NCBI RefSeq assembly: GCF_026810505.1
Contig: NZ_CP101750.1
Coordinates: 6,133,501 to 6,197,500 of the forward strand
From: Streptomyces sp. Je 1-369
GTDB lineage: Bacteria > Actinomycetota > Actinomycetes > Streptomycetales > Streptomycetaceae
Length of the DNA: 64,000 bases
Direction of reading: 5' to 3'
Shown here: positions 8,823 through 17,671 of the stretch, piece by piece
How positions within the stretch are numbered: position 1 is the first letter of the stretch
Layout: the number at the start of each line of letters is the position of its first letter
Position numbers and translations under genes: made by a program
The notes under the pieces: model-generated
Seen by the model: the letters and a program-made list of their open reading frames with translations, nothing else
What the model was told of the DNA's origin: nothing
Databases searched by the model: none

Positions 8823-9704
8823 TCAGCCCTTGAGGCCGCCGGCGCCGAGCCCGGCGATGATGTGGCGCTGGAAGACGAGGAAGAGCGCGACCAGCGGCAG
8901 CGAGGCCATGACGAGCCCGGCCACCAGGCTGTTGAGCGGGGTGTCCTGGGCGACGCGCTGGAGGAACACGCTCAGCGGTTGCCGGGCCGGGTCGGGCAGC
9001 ACGAGCAGCGGCCAGAGGAAGTCCTTCCACGCCGTGACGATGGAGAGGATGGAGACCACGGCGATGATCGGCCGGGCCAGCGGCAGCACCACGCGCCACA
9101 TGGTCGTCACCGGCCCGGCGCCGTCGACCTTCGCCGCGTCGAGGAGCTCGTCGGGGATCCGGTCGAAGAAGTTCTTCAGGATGTAGATGTTGAACGCGTT
9201 GGCGGCCGCGGGCAGCCACACCGCGCTGGGGCTGTTGATCAGGTTGCGGTTGAAGATCGGGACGTCCACGACGGTGAGGTAGACCGGCACGAGGAGCGCG
9301 GTGGCGGGCATCATCAGCGTCACGAGCATCAGGCCGAGCACCACGTTCCCGAACCGCGGGCGCAGCTTCGACAGCGCGTAGGCGGCGGGGATCTGCACCG
9401 CCAGCTGCACCAGCCACGCCCCGCCTGCCAGGACGACCGTGTTGAGGAAGTACCGGGAGAGGTCCATCTCCCGCCACGCCTTCGTGTAGTTCTCGGGGTG
9501 CCAGCTCTCGGGGACGTACGTGGGCGGGTTCTGCGCCAGCTCCGTGGACGACTTCATGGCGCCGGTCGCCGCCCAGTACAGGGGCACGATGAACGCCACC
9601 GTGAACAGGACGAGCGAGAGGGTGAGGACCGACCAGTAGATCAGTCGTCCCTTACGTGTCTTCAGGACGGCGGGGCGCACGAGGGTGCGCGTCGAGGCGG
9701 ACAT
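8823..9704 (-). CDS. Carbohydrate ABC transporter permease (MalG-like)
   Basis: A 293-residue inner-membrane permease of the binding-protein-dependent sugar family. It has an N-terminal membrane segment near residues 24-46 and about six segments in total. The EAA loop is near residue 190 (ELLDAAKVDGAGPVTTMWRVVLP), where the ATPase docks. The ATG at 9702-9704 has AAGGAG six bases upstream; a GTG directly before it is too close to that site. The preceding permease gene stops three bases upstream, so the two are translated together. No ATPase gene is in this operon. A shared MsiK-type ATPase, which serves several sugar importers in Streptomyces, is the likely partner (inference). Confidence 0.92.
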   Translation of the reverse strand: MSASTRTLVRPAVLKTRKGRLIYWSVLTLSLVLFTVAFIVPLYWAATGAMKSSTELAQNPPTYVPESWHPENYTKAWREMDLSRYFLNTVVLAGGAWLVQLAVQIPAAYALSKLRPRFGNVVLGLMLVTLMMPATALLVPVYLTVVDVPIFNRNLINSPSAVWLPAAANAFNIYILKNFFDRIPDELLDAAKVDGAGPVTTMWRVVLPLARPIIAVVSILSIVTAWKDFLWPLLVLPDPARQPLSVFLQRVAQDTPLNSLVAGLVMASLPLVALFLVFQRHIIAGLGAGGLKG

Positions 9705-9707
9705 CAC

Positions 9708-10661
9708 TCACTCCTTGGCGGCGCGGGTGACCCGCAGATAGAGGGCGGAGAAGGCGCCCAGGGCGATCAGGAGCAGCAGGCTCAGTGCGCTGGCGGTGCC
9801 GAAGTCGTTGTAGACGAAGGCGTACCGGTAGACGAGGAACATCACGGTCACCGTCGAGTCCTCGGGGCCGCCGCCCGTCATCACGTACGGCTCGGTGAAC
9901 ACCTGCATCGTCGCGACGATCTGGAGCAGCAGCAGGACGAGCAGCACGAACCGGGTCTGCGGGATCGTGACGTGCCGCAGGCGCTGCCACACACCCGCGC
10001 CGTCCAGCTCCGCCGCCTCGTACAGCTCGCCGGGGATGGTCTGGAGCGCGGCGAGGTAGATGAGGGTGGTGGTGCCCATGTTGGCCCAGGTGGAGACGAT
10101 GACCAGGGAGATCAGCGAGGTGGACGACGAGTCGAGCCATGCCGACGTCGGCAGGTGCAGCGTGCGGAGGATCTCGTTGAAGAGGCCGGGGCCCGGGTCG
10201 TAGAACCACTTCCACATCAGCGCCACGACCACCGGCGGCAGCATGACCGGCAGATAGACGAGGACCCGGAAGTACGCCCGAGCGTGCCGGAACTCGTTGA
10301 GGAGCACCGCGGTCAGGAACGGCACGGCGAAGCCGAGGACCAGCGCGTACAGGGTGAACAGGCCGGTGTTCCGCCAGGCGGTGAGGAACAGCGGGTCGTT
10401 GAAGAGCTTCTCGAAGTTGCTGGTGCCGTTCCAGGTGTTGCCGGTGGCGAAGTTGACGTCCTGGAAGCCGAGGAGGACGTTGCGGACGATCGGCCACCAC
10501 GAGAACAGCGCGAAGATCACCACGGCCGCGCTCAGGAACCCGTACGCCGTCATGTGCTCGCGCAGCGCGCGGCGGCGGCCCGCCGGTGATCTGCGGGGTG
10601 CGGGGGAGGGGGGCGGCGCGACGGCCGTGTGCCGGGTCGGGGTCTTCAGCGTCACGCTCAT
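9708..10661 (-). CDS. Carbohydrate ABC transporter permease (MalF-like)
   Basis: A 317-residue permease with a Pro-rich cytoplasmic N-terminus (about 35 residues) and six predicted membrane segments starting AYGFLSAAVVIFALFSWWPIV. The EAA loop is near residue 215 (ELYEAAELDGAGVWQRLRHVTIP). It is the first membrane component of the sugar importer. Its ATG overlaps the stop of the binding-protein gene (TGATG), so translation is coupled. The reading frame stays open far upstream in the binding-protein gene, but that is a shadow; the real start is ATG 10659-10661. Confidence 0.92.
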   Translation of the reverse strand: MSVTLKTPTRHTAVAPPPSPAPRRSPAGRRRALREHMTAYGFLSAAVVIFALFSWWPIVRNVLLGFQDVNFATGNTWNGTSNFEKLFNDPLFLTAWRNTGLFTLYALVLGFAVPFLTAVLLNEFRHARAYFRVLVYLPVMLPPVVVALMWKWFYDPGPGLFNEILRTLHLPTSAWLDSSSTSLISLVIVSTWANMGTTTLIYLAALQTIPGELYEAAELDGAGVWQRLRHVTIPQTRFVLLVLLLLQIVATMQVFTEPYVMTGGGPEDSTVTVMFLVYRYAFVYNDFGTASALSLLLLIALGAFSALYLRVTRAAKE

Positions 10662-12028
10662 CAGGAGGCGTCGTAGATCGCGTTGACCTTGTTCTCGGCG
10701 TCGTCGAGCAGGGCGTCGATGTCGGCGTCCTCCTTGGTGAGGACGGACTGCATCGCCGAGTCGAGTACCGCGTAGACCTCCTGGGCCTTCGGCGGTTCGA
10801 TCACGCCGGGCACCTTGGGCGCGGAGTCCATGAACGCCTGGTAGTTGCCGGTCGGCATGTTCGCCTTGTCCTGCTTGGCCTTCTCGATCCGGTCGCGGAC
10901 CGCGCCCTCGAAGACGTCGGGGACGGTCGGCATCGGGATGCCGACGGGGAGCTTCGCGTCGGCGTAGTCGGCGACGTTCTTCTCGATGACGTCGGGGTTG
11001 AGGTAGCGCCACTGGATCCACTTGACGCCGGCCTTGATCTTCGCCGGGGACGCCTTGGGGTTGAACATGTAGCCCTCGCCGCCGAGTAGCGTGGACTTCG
11101 CGTCCGGTACGGGGGCGAGCGCGTAGTCCGCGTACTTCCCGCCGAACTGCTTGGCGATGACGGTGATGTTGTCGGCGGCCGCGACGTACATGCCGAGCTT
11201 TCCGGAGCCCATCATCCGCTGGACGTCCTCGACCTGGAGCAGCTGCTTGCTGCCCATGGAGTCGTCCTTCCAGCGCATGTCGTAGAGGTCCTGGAAGGTG
11301 GCCTTGCCCTCCGGCGTGTTGAACGCGGCCTTCCACTTGCCGTCGCTCTCGGCCGCGATCCGGCCGCCGCGCGAGTACAGCTCGGCCGTGTAGTGCCAGC
11401 CGCCCTGGTTGTTCTTGGAGAAGTCGGCGTAGCCCACGGTGTTGTCGCCGAGCGCGGCGATCTTCCTGGCGGCCCTGCGGACGTCCGCCCAGGTCTTCGG
11501 TGCCTGGTCGGGGTCGAGGCCGGCCTTCTCGAACAGGGCGCGGTTGTAGATGAGTCCCATCGAGTAGTTCGACGTCGGCAGGCCGTACTGGCGGCCCTCG
11601 TCGTTCTGGAAGATCTTCATCAGCGGGTCCTGGAGGTCGCCGCGGCGCGGCATGTCCTTCACGGCGTCCGTGATGTCCGCGGCCTGCTTCTTCTCGATCA
11701 GGGACCGGGTGTCGGTGAAGTAGACGTAGAAGACGTCCTCCAGCTTGCCGCCCGCGAGCTTCGCGTTGAAGGTCTTCGGGTCCATGAAGCCCTCGTGGGG
11801 CACGATGTCGATGTCCGGGTTGGCCTTCTCGAACTGCTGCACGTGCTTGTCGTAGAGCTTGCGCTCGAAGGCCTGGGTCTTGGGCGGCTGCCCGTTGACG
11901 TCGAGCTTCACCTTGCCGCCGGAATCCGATTCGGCGCCGTCGCTGCTGGTGCCGCACGCGGTGAGCGCGGCCAGTGCGAGAACGGTCACGGTGGCGAGCG
12001 AGAGTGTTCGGCTGCTCGTGGATGACAT
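10661..12028 (-). CDS. Sugar ABC transporter substrate-binding lipoprotein
   Basis: A 455-residue extracellular solute-binding protein (family 1). The signal peptide MSSTSSRTLSLATVTVLALA ends in the lipobox LTAC, so the mature protein is anchored to the membrane by Cys. The remainder has the family 1 features (FEKANPDIDIVPHEGF near 70, GWHYTAELYSRGG near 190, C-terminal AENKVNAIYDAS). The ATG at 12026-12028 was chosen over an in-frame upstream start at 12142 because GGAGGGGG lies seven bases before it and the signal peptide begins there. It is the first gene of the operon binding protein-permease-permease-alpha-glucosidase. The position opposite a GH87 enzyme suggests nigero-oligosaccharides as ligand. 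Confidence 0.92.
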   Translation of the reverse strand: MSSTSSRTLSLATVTVLALAALTACGTSSDGAESDSGGKVKLDVNGQPPKTQAFERKLYDKHVQQFEKANPDIDIVPHEGFMDPKTFNAKLAGGKLEDVFYVYFTDTRSLIEKKQAADITDAVKDMPRRGDLQDPLMKIFQNDEGRQYGLPTSNYSMGLIYNRALFEKAGLDPDQAPKTWADVRRAARKIAALGDNTVGYADFSKNNQGGWHYTAELYSRGGRIAAESDGKWKAAFNTPEGKATFQDLYDMRWKDDSMGSKQLLQVEDVQRMMGSGKLGMYVAAADNITVIAKQFGGKYADYALAPVPDAKSTLLGGEGYMFNPKASPAKIKAGVKWIQWRYLNPDVIEKNVADYADAKLPVGIPMPTVPDVFEGAVRDRIEKAKQDKANMPTGNYQAFMDSAPKVPGVIEPPKAQEVYAVLDSAMQSVLTKEDADIDALLDDAENKVNAIYDAS

Positions 12029-12091
12029 CGGGAGACCCCCTCCGGGTCGTGCTGTACGTCCGTGCTGCGGGTGCCGGGCGGTGCGGCGCAT

Positions 12092-12121
12092 ACATAACCA
12101 TCGACGCAACCGGGCGCGCAA
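12092..12121 (-). promoter_or_regulatory. Putative promoter of the sugar operon
   Basis: On the minus strand, TTGCGC (12116-12121) and TTATGT (12092-12097) are spaced by 18 bases, giving a sigma-70-like promoter about 64 bases before the binding-protein start. Confidence 0.45.
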
Positions 12122-12154
12122 GAACTTGAACGAAGATTGCAAAAATCGGATTGC
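12118..12154. promoter_or_regulatory. Putative LacI-type operator cluster
   Basis: GCAAG (12118-12122, the complement of CTTGC) overlaps the -35 element. Two GATTGC copies at 12135 and 12149 follow, 14 bases apart. TTGC-containing repeats of this sort resemble the MalR-type sites described in Streptomyces and the CTTGC repeats before the LacI gene at 16629. The match is suggestive only. Confidence 0.4.
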
Positions 12155-12287
12155 CGCGTGGAGGGTGGCCCGCTGTGAGGTGTCACGACTTCCGTGTTGG
12201 CTGTAGTCAACTCGACAGTTCTCTGCAATTCTCCCACTGCTTCACGCCAAAAGCTGCGTGCTCGACAGTGAGGGAGCCCCACACGTC

Positions 12288-15200
12288 ATGGAACGCATCA
12301 GAGACGCACAGGCCCGAAGACCACACAGGTGGTGGCGGCCCTTCGCCACCGCTCTCACCGCGGCGCTGCTCCTCCTCGGCCTGCCCGCCCTGCCCGCCGC
12401 CGCGGCGGGCGGCCCCGACCTGGCCGCGGGCAAGCCCGCCAAGGCGAGCGGCGCCAAGGCGGAGTACGGCGCAGCCCACATCACCGACGGCGACGCGGGC
12501 ACGTACTGGGAGAGTGCGTCGTCCGACCTGCCGCAGTGGGTGCAGGTCGACCTCGGCCGCGGCACCCGCGTCGACGAGGTCGTCCTCAAGCTGCCCCCGG
12601 CCTGGGAGGCCCGCAAGCAGACCCTGTCCGTGCAGGGCAGCACCGACGGCAGCGGCTTCAGCACCCTCGCCGCGTCCGGGGCCCGCTCCTTCGAGCCCGG
12701 CTCCGCCAACACGGTGACGATCCGCTTCCCGTCCGCGCAGACCCGTTTCGTACGGGTGCACATCACCGCCAACACCGGCTGGCCCGCCGCCCAGCTCGCC
12801 GAACTGCGGGTGCACGCGGCCGCCGACGCCTCGGTGAACCTGGCGCTCGGCAAGACCCTCAAGGCGAGCGGCCACACCCAGGACTACACCGCCGCCCACG
12901 CCAACGACGGCAACCGCGCCACCTACTGGGAGAGCGAGAACAGCAAGCTCCCGCAGTGGATCCAGGCCGACCTCGGCAGCTCCGCACGGATCGACGAGGT
13001 GGTCCTGCGCGTGCCCGAGGAATGGGGCGACCGCAGCCAGACCCTCAAGGTCCAGGGCAGCACCGACGGCTCGGACTTCACCGACCTGACCGCGTCGAAG
13101 GAGTACGCCTTCACCAAGGCGTCGGAACACTCCGCGACCCTCGCCCTCGACACCGTCACCACCCGCTACGTCCGCGTCCTGATCACCGCCAACACCGCGC
13201 AGCCCGCGGGCCAGCTGTCCGAGCTGGAGATCTACGGCCCGGCGGGCGGCGACACCCAGGCCCCCACCGCCCCGAAGAACCTCGCCCTCACCGAACCGGA
13301 GCCCGGCCGCGTCAAGCTCGCCTGGGACGCCTCCGACGACGACAAGGGCGTGACCGCGTACGACGTCTACGCCAACGGGGAGCTGCTCACCAGCGTCGCC
13401 GGTGACGTGCGCACGTACACCGACACGCGCCCCGCGAGCGCCACCGTCACGTACTACGTGCGGGCCCGCGACGCGGTCGGCAACGCGTCACCGAACAGCA
13501 ACACCGTGACCCGCAAGGGCGAATCGGGCGACACCCAGGCACCGACCGCCCCCACGAACCTCACCCTCAGCCAGCCCTCCGGCGGTGAGATCAAGCTGGC
13601 GTGGGGCGCGTCGGACGACAACGTGAAGGTCACGGCGTACGACGTGTACGCGGACGGCAAGCTCCTGAAGTCCGTGGCCGACGACGTGACGACGTACACC
13701 GACACCCGTTCCGCGAGCGTCACCGTCTCCTACACGGTCCGGGCCCGCGACGCGGCAGGGAACGTCTCGGCGCACAGCAACACCGTGACCCGGCCCGGCG
13801 GCGGCAACAAGAACCTCGCCGAGTCCAAGCCGATCAGCGCCTCCTCGGTGATCCACACCTTCGTCGCCGAGAACGCCAACGACGGACAGACGTCCACCTA
13901 CTGGGAGGGTGCCGCAGGCAGCTACCCCAACACCCTGACCGTCGAGCTCGGCGCCAACGCCGACGTCGACGCGGTCGTGCTCAAGCTCAACCCGGACGCC
14001 GGGTGGGGCGCCCGCACCCAGAAGGTGCAGGTACTCGGCCGGGAGCAGAAGGCCGCCGACTTCACCTCGCTGGTGGGGGAGAAGGAGTACTCCTTCAGCC
14101 CGTCCGGCAACCAGAACACCGTCACCATCCCGGTGTCGGCCAAGGTCGCCGACGTGCGCCTGCGGTTCACCGCGAACAGCGGCGCCACGGCCGGGCAGGT
14201 CGCCGAGTTCCAGGTCATGGGCGCCCCGGCGGCCAACCCCGACCTGGAGATCACCAAACTGTCGTACGCCCCCGAGGCGCCGACCGAGACCGACGAGCTG
14301 ACCCTGACCGCGACCGTGCGCAACCGCGGCACCGAGGCGTCGACGGCCACCGACGCCGTCTTCCGGCTCGGCGGCGACAAGGCGGGCACGGCGGCCGTGG
14401 GCGCGCTCGGCGCGGGCGAGTCGACGACGGTGAGCGCCAGGACCGGCGCACGCGACGCGGGCTCGTACCCCTTCAGCGCGGAGGTGGACACCAAGAACGA
14501 GGTGATCGAACAGGACGAGGGCAACAACACCTACACAGGGCCGAGCCCGCTCGTGGTCAAGCCGGTCGACTCCTCCGACCTGGTGGCGTCCCCGGTGAGC
14601 TGGACGCCGTCCGCACCCTCCAAGGGCAAAGAGGTCACCTTCAGTGTCGCCGTCAAGAACCAGGGCACCAAGGCGTCCGCGTCCGGCGCTCACGGCATCA
14701 AGCTCATCCTCCAGGATGACAAGGGCGCCACACTGAAGACCCTGACCGGCGAGCACAACGGTGTGATCGGCGCGGGCGACACCACGGCGCCGGTCAAGCT
14801 CGGCACCTGGACCGCGGGGGACGGCCGCTTCACGATCCGCACGGTCATCGCCGACGACGCCAACGAACTGCCGGTCAAGCGCGAGAACAACACCACTACG
14901 CACTCCCTGTTCGTCGGCCGCGGCGCCGACATGCCCTACGACACCTACGAGGCGGAGGACGGCGTCCTCGCGGGCGGCGCGAAGACCGTCGGCCCCAACC
15001 GCACCGTCGGCGACCTGGCGGGTGAGGCGTCCGGTCGCAAGGCCGTCACGCTGAACTCGACCGGCGAGTCCGTGGAGTTCACCGCCAAGCAGGACACCAA
15101 CACCCTGGTCACCCGCTTCTCCATCCCGGACGCCCCCGGCGGCGGAGGCACCCAGGCGACCCTGAACGTCTACGTGGACGGCACCTTCCGCAAGGCCATC

Positions 15201-16565
15201 GACCTCACCTCCAAGTACGCCTGGCTGTACGGGGACGAGGCCTCGCCGGGCAACTCGCCGGGAGCCGGTCCTGCCCGGCACATCTACGACGAGGCGCACG
15301 TCGTGCTCGACGGGACGGTGAAGGCGGGCAGCAAGATCAAGCTGCAGAAGGACAGCGCCAACACCTCCCGCTACGCCATCGACTTCATCGACCTGGAACA
15401 GGTCGCGGCGAAGGCCAACCCCGACCCGGCCGCCTACACCGTGCCCGCCGGATTCACCCACCAGGACGTGCAGAACGCCCTGGACAAGGTCCGCATGGAC
15501 ACCAGCGGCAAGCTGACGGGCGTCTACCTGCCGCCCGGCGACTACGAGACGAGCAACAAGTTCCAGGTCTACGGAAAGGCCGTCCAGGTCGTCGGCGCCG
15601 GGCCCTGGTTCACCCGCTTCCACGCGCCGAGGAGCCAGGACAACACGGACGTCGGATTCCGTGCCGAGGCGAGCGCCAAGGGCTCGTCCTTCGCGGGCTT
15701 CGCCTACTTCGGCAACTACACGTCCCGCATCGACGGGCCCGGCAAGGTCTTCGACTTCCAGAACGTCTCCGACATCACCATCGACGACATCTGGAACGAG
15801 CACATGGTGTGCCTCTACTGGGGCGCCAACACGGACCGCATGACCATCAAGAACTCGCGGATCCGCAACATGTTCGCCGACGGCGTCAACATGACCAACG
15901 GCAGCACGGACAACCTGGTCGCCAACAACGAGGCGCGGGCCACGGGCGACGACAGCTTCGCCCTCTTCTCCGCCATCGACGCGGGCGGCGCGGACATGAA
16001 GAACAACGTATACGAGAACCTGACCTCGCTCCTGACCTGGCGCGCGGCGGGCTTCGCGGTCTACGGCGGCTACAACAACACCTTCCGCAACAGCCGCATC
16101 GCCGACACCCTCGTCTACTCCGGCATCACCATCTCCTCGCTGGACTTCGGCTACCCGATGAACGGCTTCGGCAAGGATCCGACCACGTTCGAGAACATCA
16201 CGGTCGAGCGGGCCGGCGGCACCTTCTGGAAGGGCCAGGACTTCCCGGCCATCTGGGCGTTCTCCGCGTCGAAGGTCTTCCAGGGGATCCGCGTGAACAA
16301 CGTCGACATCGTCGACCCGACGTTCCACGGGGTGATGTTCCAGACGAAGTACACGGGCAGCCAACCCGAGTTCCCGGTCAAGGACACGGTCTTCACCGAC
16401 GTGTCGATCACGGGCGCGCCGATCGGCATCTACGTCAACGAGATGCCGGAGGCGGGCCAGGGACCCGCCGTCGGTGAAGCGACGTTCATACGGCCCAAGT
16501 TGAGCGGCAACGGGCAGGACATCAAGAACGACACGTCCACGTTCGAGCTCACCATGCAGCCCTGA
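12288..16565 (+). CDS. Secreted multidomain GH87-type alpha-1,3-glucanase
   Basis: A 1425-residue exported protein with a signal peptide ending near residue 40. Domains in order (approximate): two F5/8C discoidin-like sugar-binding domains (42-175, 182-318), two fibronectin type III domains (321-412, 414-505), a third F5/8C-like domain (507-648), two CARDB-like domains (650-760, 762-875), a CBM6/35-like domain (884-1040) and a right-handed beta-helix catalytic domain (1048-1425). The helix carries FADGVNMTNGST and ATGDDSFALFS, typical of GH87 mutanase/mycodextranase; Asp1198, Asp1221 and Asp1222 are the likely catalytic acids. The family cuts alpha-1,3-glucan of fungal walls. ATG 12288 is preceded by GAGGGAG. 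The gene is divergent from the importer operon. GH family is inferred from fold motifs; another beta-helix polysaccharidase is the alternative. Confidence 0.85.
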   Translation: MERIRDAQARRPHRWWRPFATALTAALLLLGLPALPAAAAGGPDLAAGKPAKASGAKAEYGAAHITDGDAGTYWESASSDLPQWVQVDLGRGTRVDEVVLKLPPAWEARKQTLSVQGSTDGSGFSTLAASGARSFEPGSANTVTIRFPSAQTRFVRVHITANTGWPAAQLAELRVHAAADASVNLALGKTLKASGHTQDYTAAHANDGNRATYWESENSKLPQWIQADLGSSARIDEVVLRVPEEWGDRSQTLKVQGSTDGSDFTDLTASKEYAFTKASEHSATLALDTVTTRYVRVLITANTAQPAGQLSELEIYGPAGGDTQAPTAPKNLALTEPEPGRVKLAWDASDDDKGVTAYDVYANGELLTSVAGDVRTYTDTRPASATVTYYVRARDAVGNASPNSNTVTRKGESGDTQAPTAPTNLTLSQPSGGEIKLAWGASDDNVKVTAYDVYADGKLLKSVADDVTTYTDTRSASVTVSYTVRARDAAGNVSAHSNTVTRPGGGNKNLAESKPISASSVIHTFVAENANDGQTSTYWEGAAGSYPNTLTVELGANADVDAVVLKLNPDAGWGARTQKVQVLGREQKAADFTSLVGEKEYSFSPSGNQNTVTIPVSAKVADVRLRFTANSGATAGQVAEFQVMGAPAANPDLEITKLSYAPEAPTETDELTLTATVRNRGTEASTATDAVFRLGGDKAGTAAVGALGAGESTTVSARTGARDAGSYPFSAEVDTKNEVIEQDEGNNTYTGPSPLVVKPVDSSDLVASPVSWTPSAPSKGKEVTFSVAVKNQGTKASASGAHGIKLILQDDKGATLKTLTGEHNGVIGAGDTTAPVKLGTWTAGDGRFTIRTVIADDANELPVKRENNTTTHSLFVGRGADMPYDTYEAEDGVLAGGAKTVGPNRTVGDLAGEASGRKAVTLNSTGESVEFTAKQDTNTLVTRFSIPDAPGGGGTQATLNVYVDGTFRKAIDLTSKYAWLYGDEASPGNSPGAGPARHIYDEAHVVLDGTVKAGSKIKLQKDSANTSRYAIDFIDLEQVAAKANPDPAAYTVPAGFTHQDVQNALDKVRMDTSGKLTGVYLPPGDYETSNKFQVYGKAVQVVGAGPWFTRFHAPRSQDNTDVGFRAEASAKGSSFAGFAYFGNYTSRIDGPGKVFDFQNVSDITIDDIWNEHMVCLYWGANTDRMTIKNSRIRNMFADGVNMTNGSTDNLVANNEARATGDDSFALFSAIDAGGADMKNNVYENLTSLLTWRAAGFAVYGGYNNTFRNSRIADTLVYSGITISSLDFGYPMNGFGKDPTTFENITVERAGGTFWKGQDFPAIWAFSASKVFQGIRVNNVDIVDPTFHGVMFQTKYTGSQPEFPVKDTVFTDVSITGAPIGIYVNEMPEAGQGPAVGEATFIRPKLSGNGQDIKNDTSTFELTMQP

Positions 16566-16590
16566 CCCGCGGAGGAGACATATACGTACA

Positions 16591-16617
16591 CGGCCGTCCG
16601 GATTCCGGGCGGCCGTT
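16591..16617 (+). terminator. Terminator after the GH87 gene
   Basis: A 12-bp stem (left arm ACGGCCGTCCGG, right arm CCGGGCGGCCGT, one G-T pair) with an ATT loop, starting 26 bases past the stop and followed by TTAC. Confidence 0.8.
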
Positions 16618-16628
16618 TACGTAACTGG

Positions 16629-16655
16629 CTTGCAGGCCTTGCGCTATTCTTGCGG
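16629..16655 (+). promoter_or_regulatory. Triple CTTGC direct repeat before the LacI gene
   Basis: CTTGCAG (16629-16635), CTTGCGC (16638-16644) and CTTGCGG (16649-16655) end three bases before the ATG. There is no Shine-Dalgarno sequence, so the repeats occupy the promoter/leader itself and are probable autoregulatory operator sites. Confidence 0.5.
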
Positions 16656-16657
16656 CC

Positions 16658-17671
16658 ATGACGCGACGACTTGCTCAAGTTGCGAAGAAGGTGGGGGTCA
16701 GCGAGGCCACGGTCAGCCGTGTCCTCAACGACAAGCCCGGTGTCTCCGCCGCCACCCGACAGTCCGTGCTGACGGCCCTGGACGTCCTCGGCTACGAGCG
16801 GCCGACGCAACTGCGCGGCGAGCGCGCCCGGCTCGTCGGCCTCGTCCTGCCCGAGCTCCAGAACCCGATCTTCCCCGCGTTCGCCGAGGTCATCGGCGGC
16901 GCCCTCGCACAGCAGGGCCTCACACCGGTGCTGTGCACGCAGACCAGGGGCGGCGTCTCCGAGGCCGACTACGTGGACCTCCTGCTCCAGCAGCACGTCT
17001 CCGGGGTCGTCTTCGCGGGCGGCCTCTTCGCGGAGGCCGACGCGCCGCACGACCACTACCGGCGCCTCGCCGAGCGGGACATCCCGGTCGTCCTGATCAA
17101 CGCGTCGATCGAAGGCATCGACTTCCCCTGCGTCGCGTGCGACGACGCCGTCGCCGTCGAACAGGCGTGGCGCCACCTCGCCTCGCTCGGTCACGAACGG
17201 ATCGGCCTCGTCCTCGGTCCGGCCGACCACGTGCCCTCGCGCCGCAAGCTCGCGGCCGCCCGCGACGTCGCCGCGGCCGCGGGCATGGAGCTGCCCGACG
17301 CGTTCGTCGAGCGGTCGATCTTCTCCCTGGAGGGCGGCCAGGCGGCCGCCGCGCGCCTCATGGAGCGCGGCGTCACCGGCATCGTCTGCGGCAGCGACCC
17401 GCTCGCCCTCGGCGCCATCAGGGCGGCCCGCCGCAAGGGCCTCTCCGTCCCCGGCGACGTCTCCGTCGTCGGCTACGACGACTCGGCGTTCATGACCTGC
17501 ACCGAGCCGCCCCTTTCGACCGTGCGCCAGCCCATCGAGGCGATGGGCCGCGCGGCGGTCGACCTGCTGTCCGCCCAGATCCGCGGCACCCAGCCGCACC
17601 CCGGCGAGCTGCTCTTCGAGCCGGAACTCGTCGTCCGCGGCTCGACGGCTCAGCTCCTCAGCACTCGATGA
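16658..17671 (+). CDS. LacI family transcriptional regulator
   Basis: A 337-residue repressor. The N-terminal helix-turn-helix ([24 protein letters not shown], residues 2-25) is followed by a hinge helix and a periplasmic-binding-protein-like effector domain ([20 protein letters not shown] ... [22 protein letters not shown]). Its place beside the GH87 gene and sugar importer makes it the probable local repressor, released by an imported sugar. The ATG has no ribosome site and sits just behind a triple CTTGC repeat, so the mRNA may be leaderless. The 3' end overlaps the convergent sdaA gene by 14 bases. MalR-like regulators of maltose uptake belong to the same subfamily, so a maltose-type ligand is the alternative. 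Confidence 0.92.
   Translation: MTRRLAQVAKKVGVSEATVSRVLNDKPGVSAATRQSVLTALDVLGYERPTQLRGERARLVGLVLPELQNPIFPAFAEVIGGALAQQGLTPVLCTQTRGGVSEADYVDLLLQQHVSGVVFAGGLFAEADAPHDHYRRLAERDIPVVLINASIEGIDFPCVACDDAVAVEQAWRHLASLGHERIGLVLGPADHVPSRRKLAAARDVAAAAGMELPDAFVERSIFSLEGGQAAAARLMERGVTGIVCGSDPLALGAIRAARRKGLSVPGDVSVVGYDDSAFMTCTEPPLSTVRQPIEAMGRAAVDLLSAQIRGTQPHPGELLFEPELVVRGSTAQLLSTR

Noticed and set aside
9708..12101. Fusion-like 797-residue frame joining the binding protein region to the permease
   Set aside because: Only the last 317 residues are permease; the upstream part is another frame of the binding-protein gene.
13488..16364. Long open frame (958 codons) antisense to the GH87 gene
   Set aside because: It is a by-product of GC-rich third positions in the sense gene; the translation is Val/Gly/Arg-rich with no domain.
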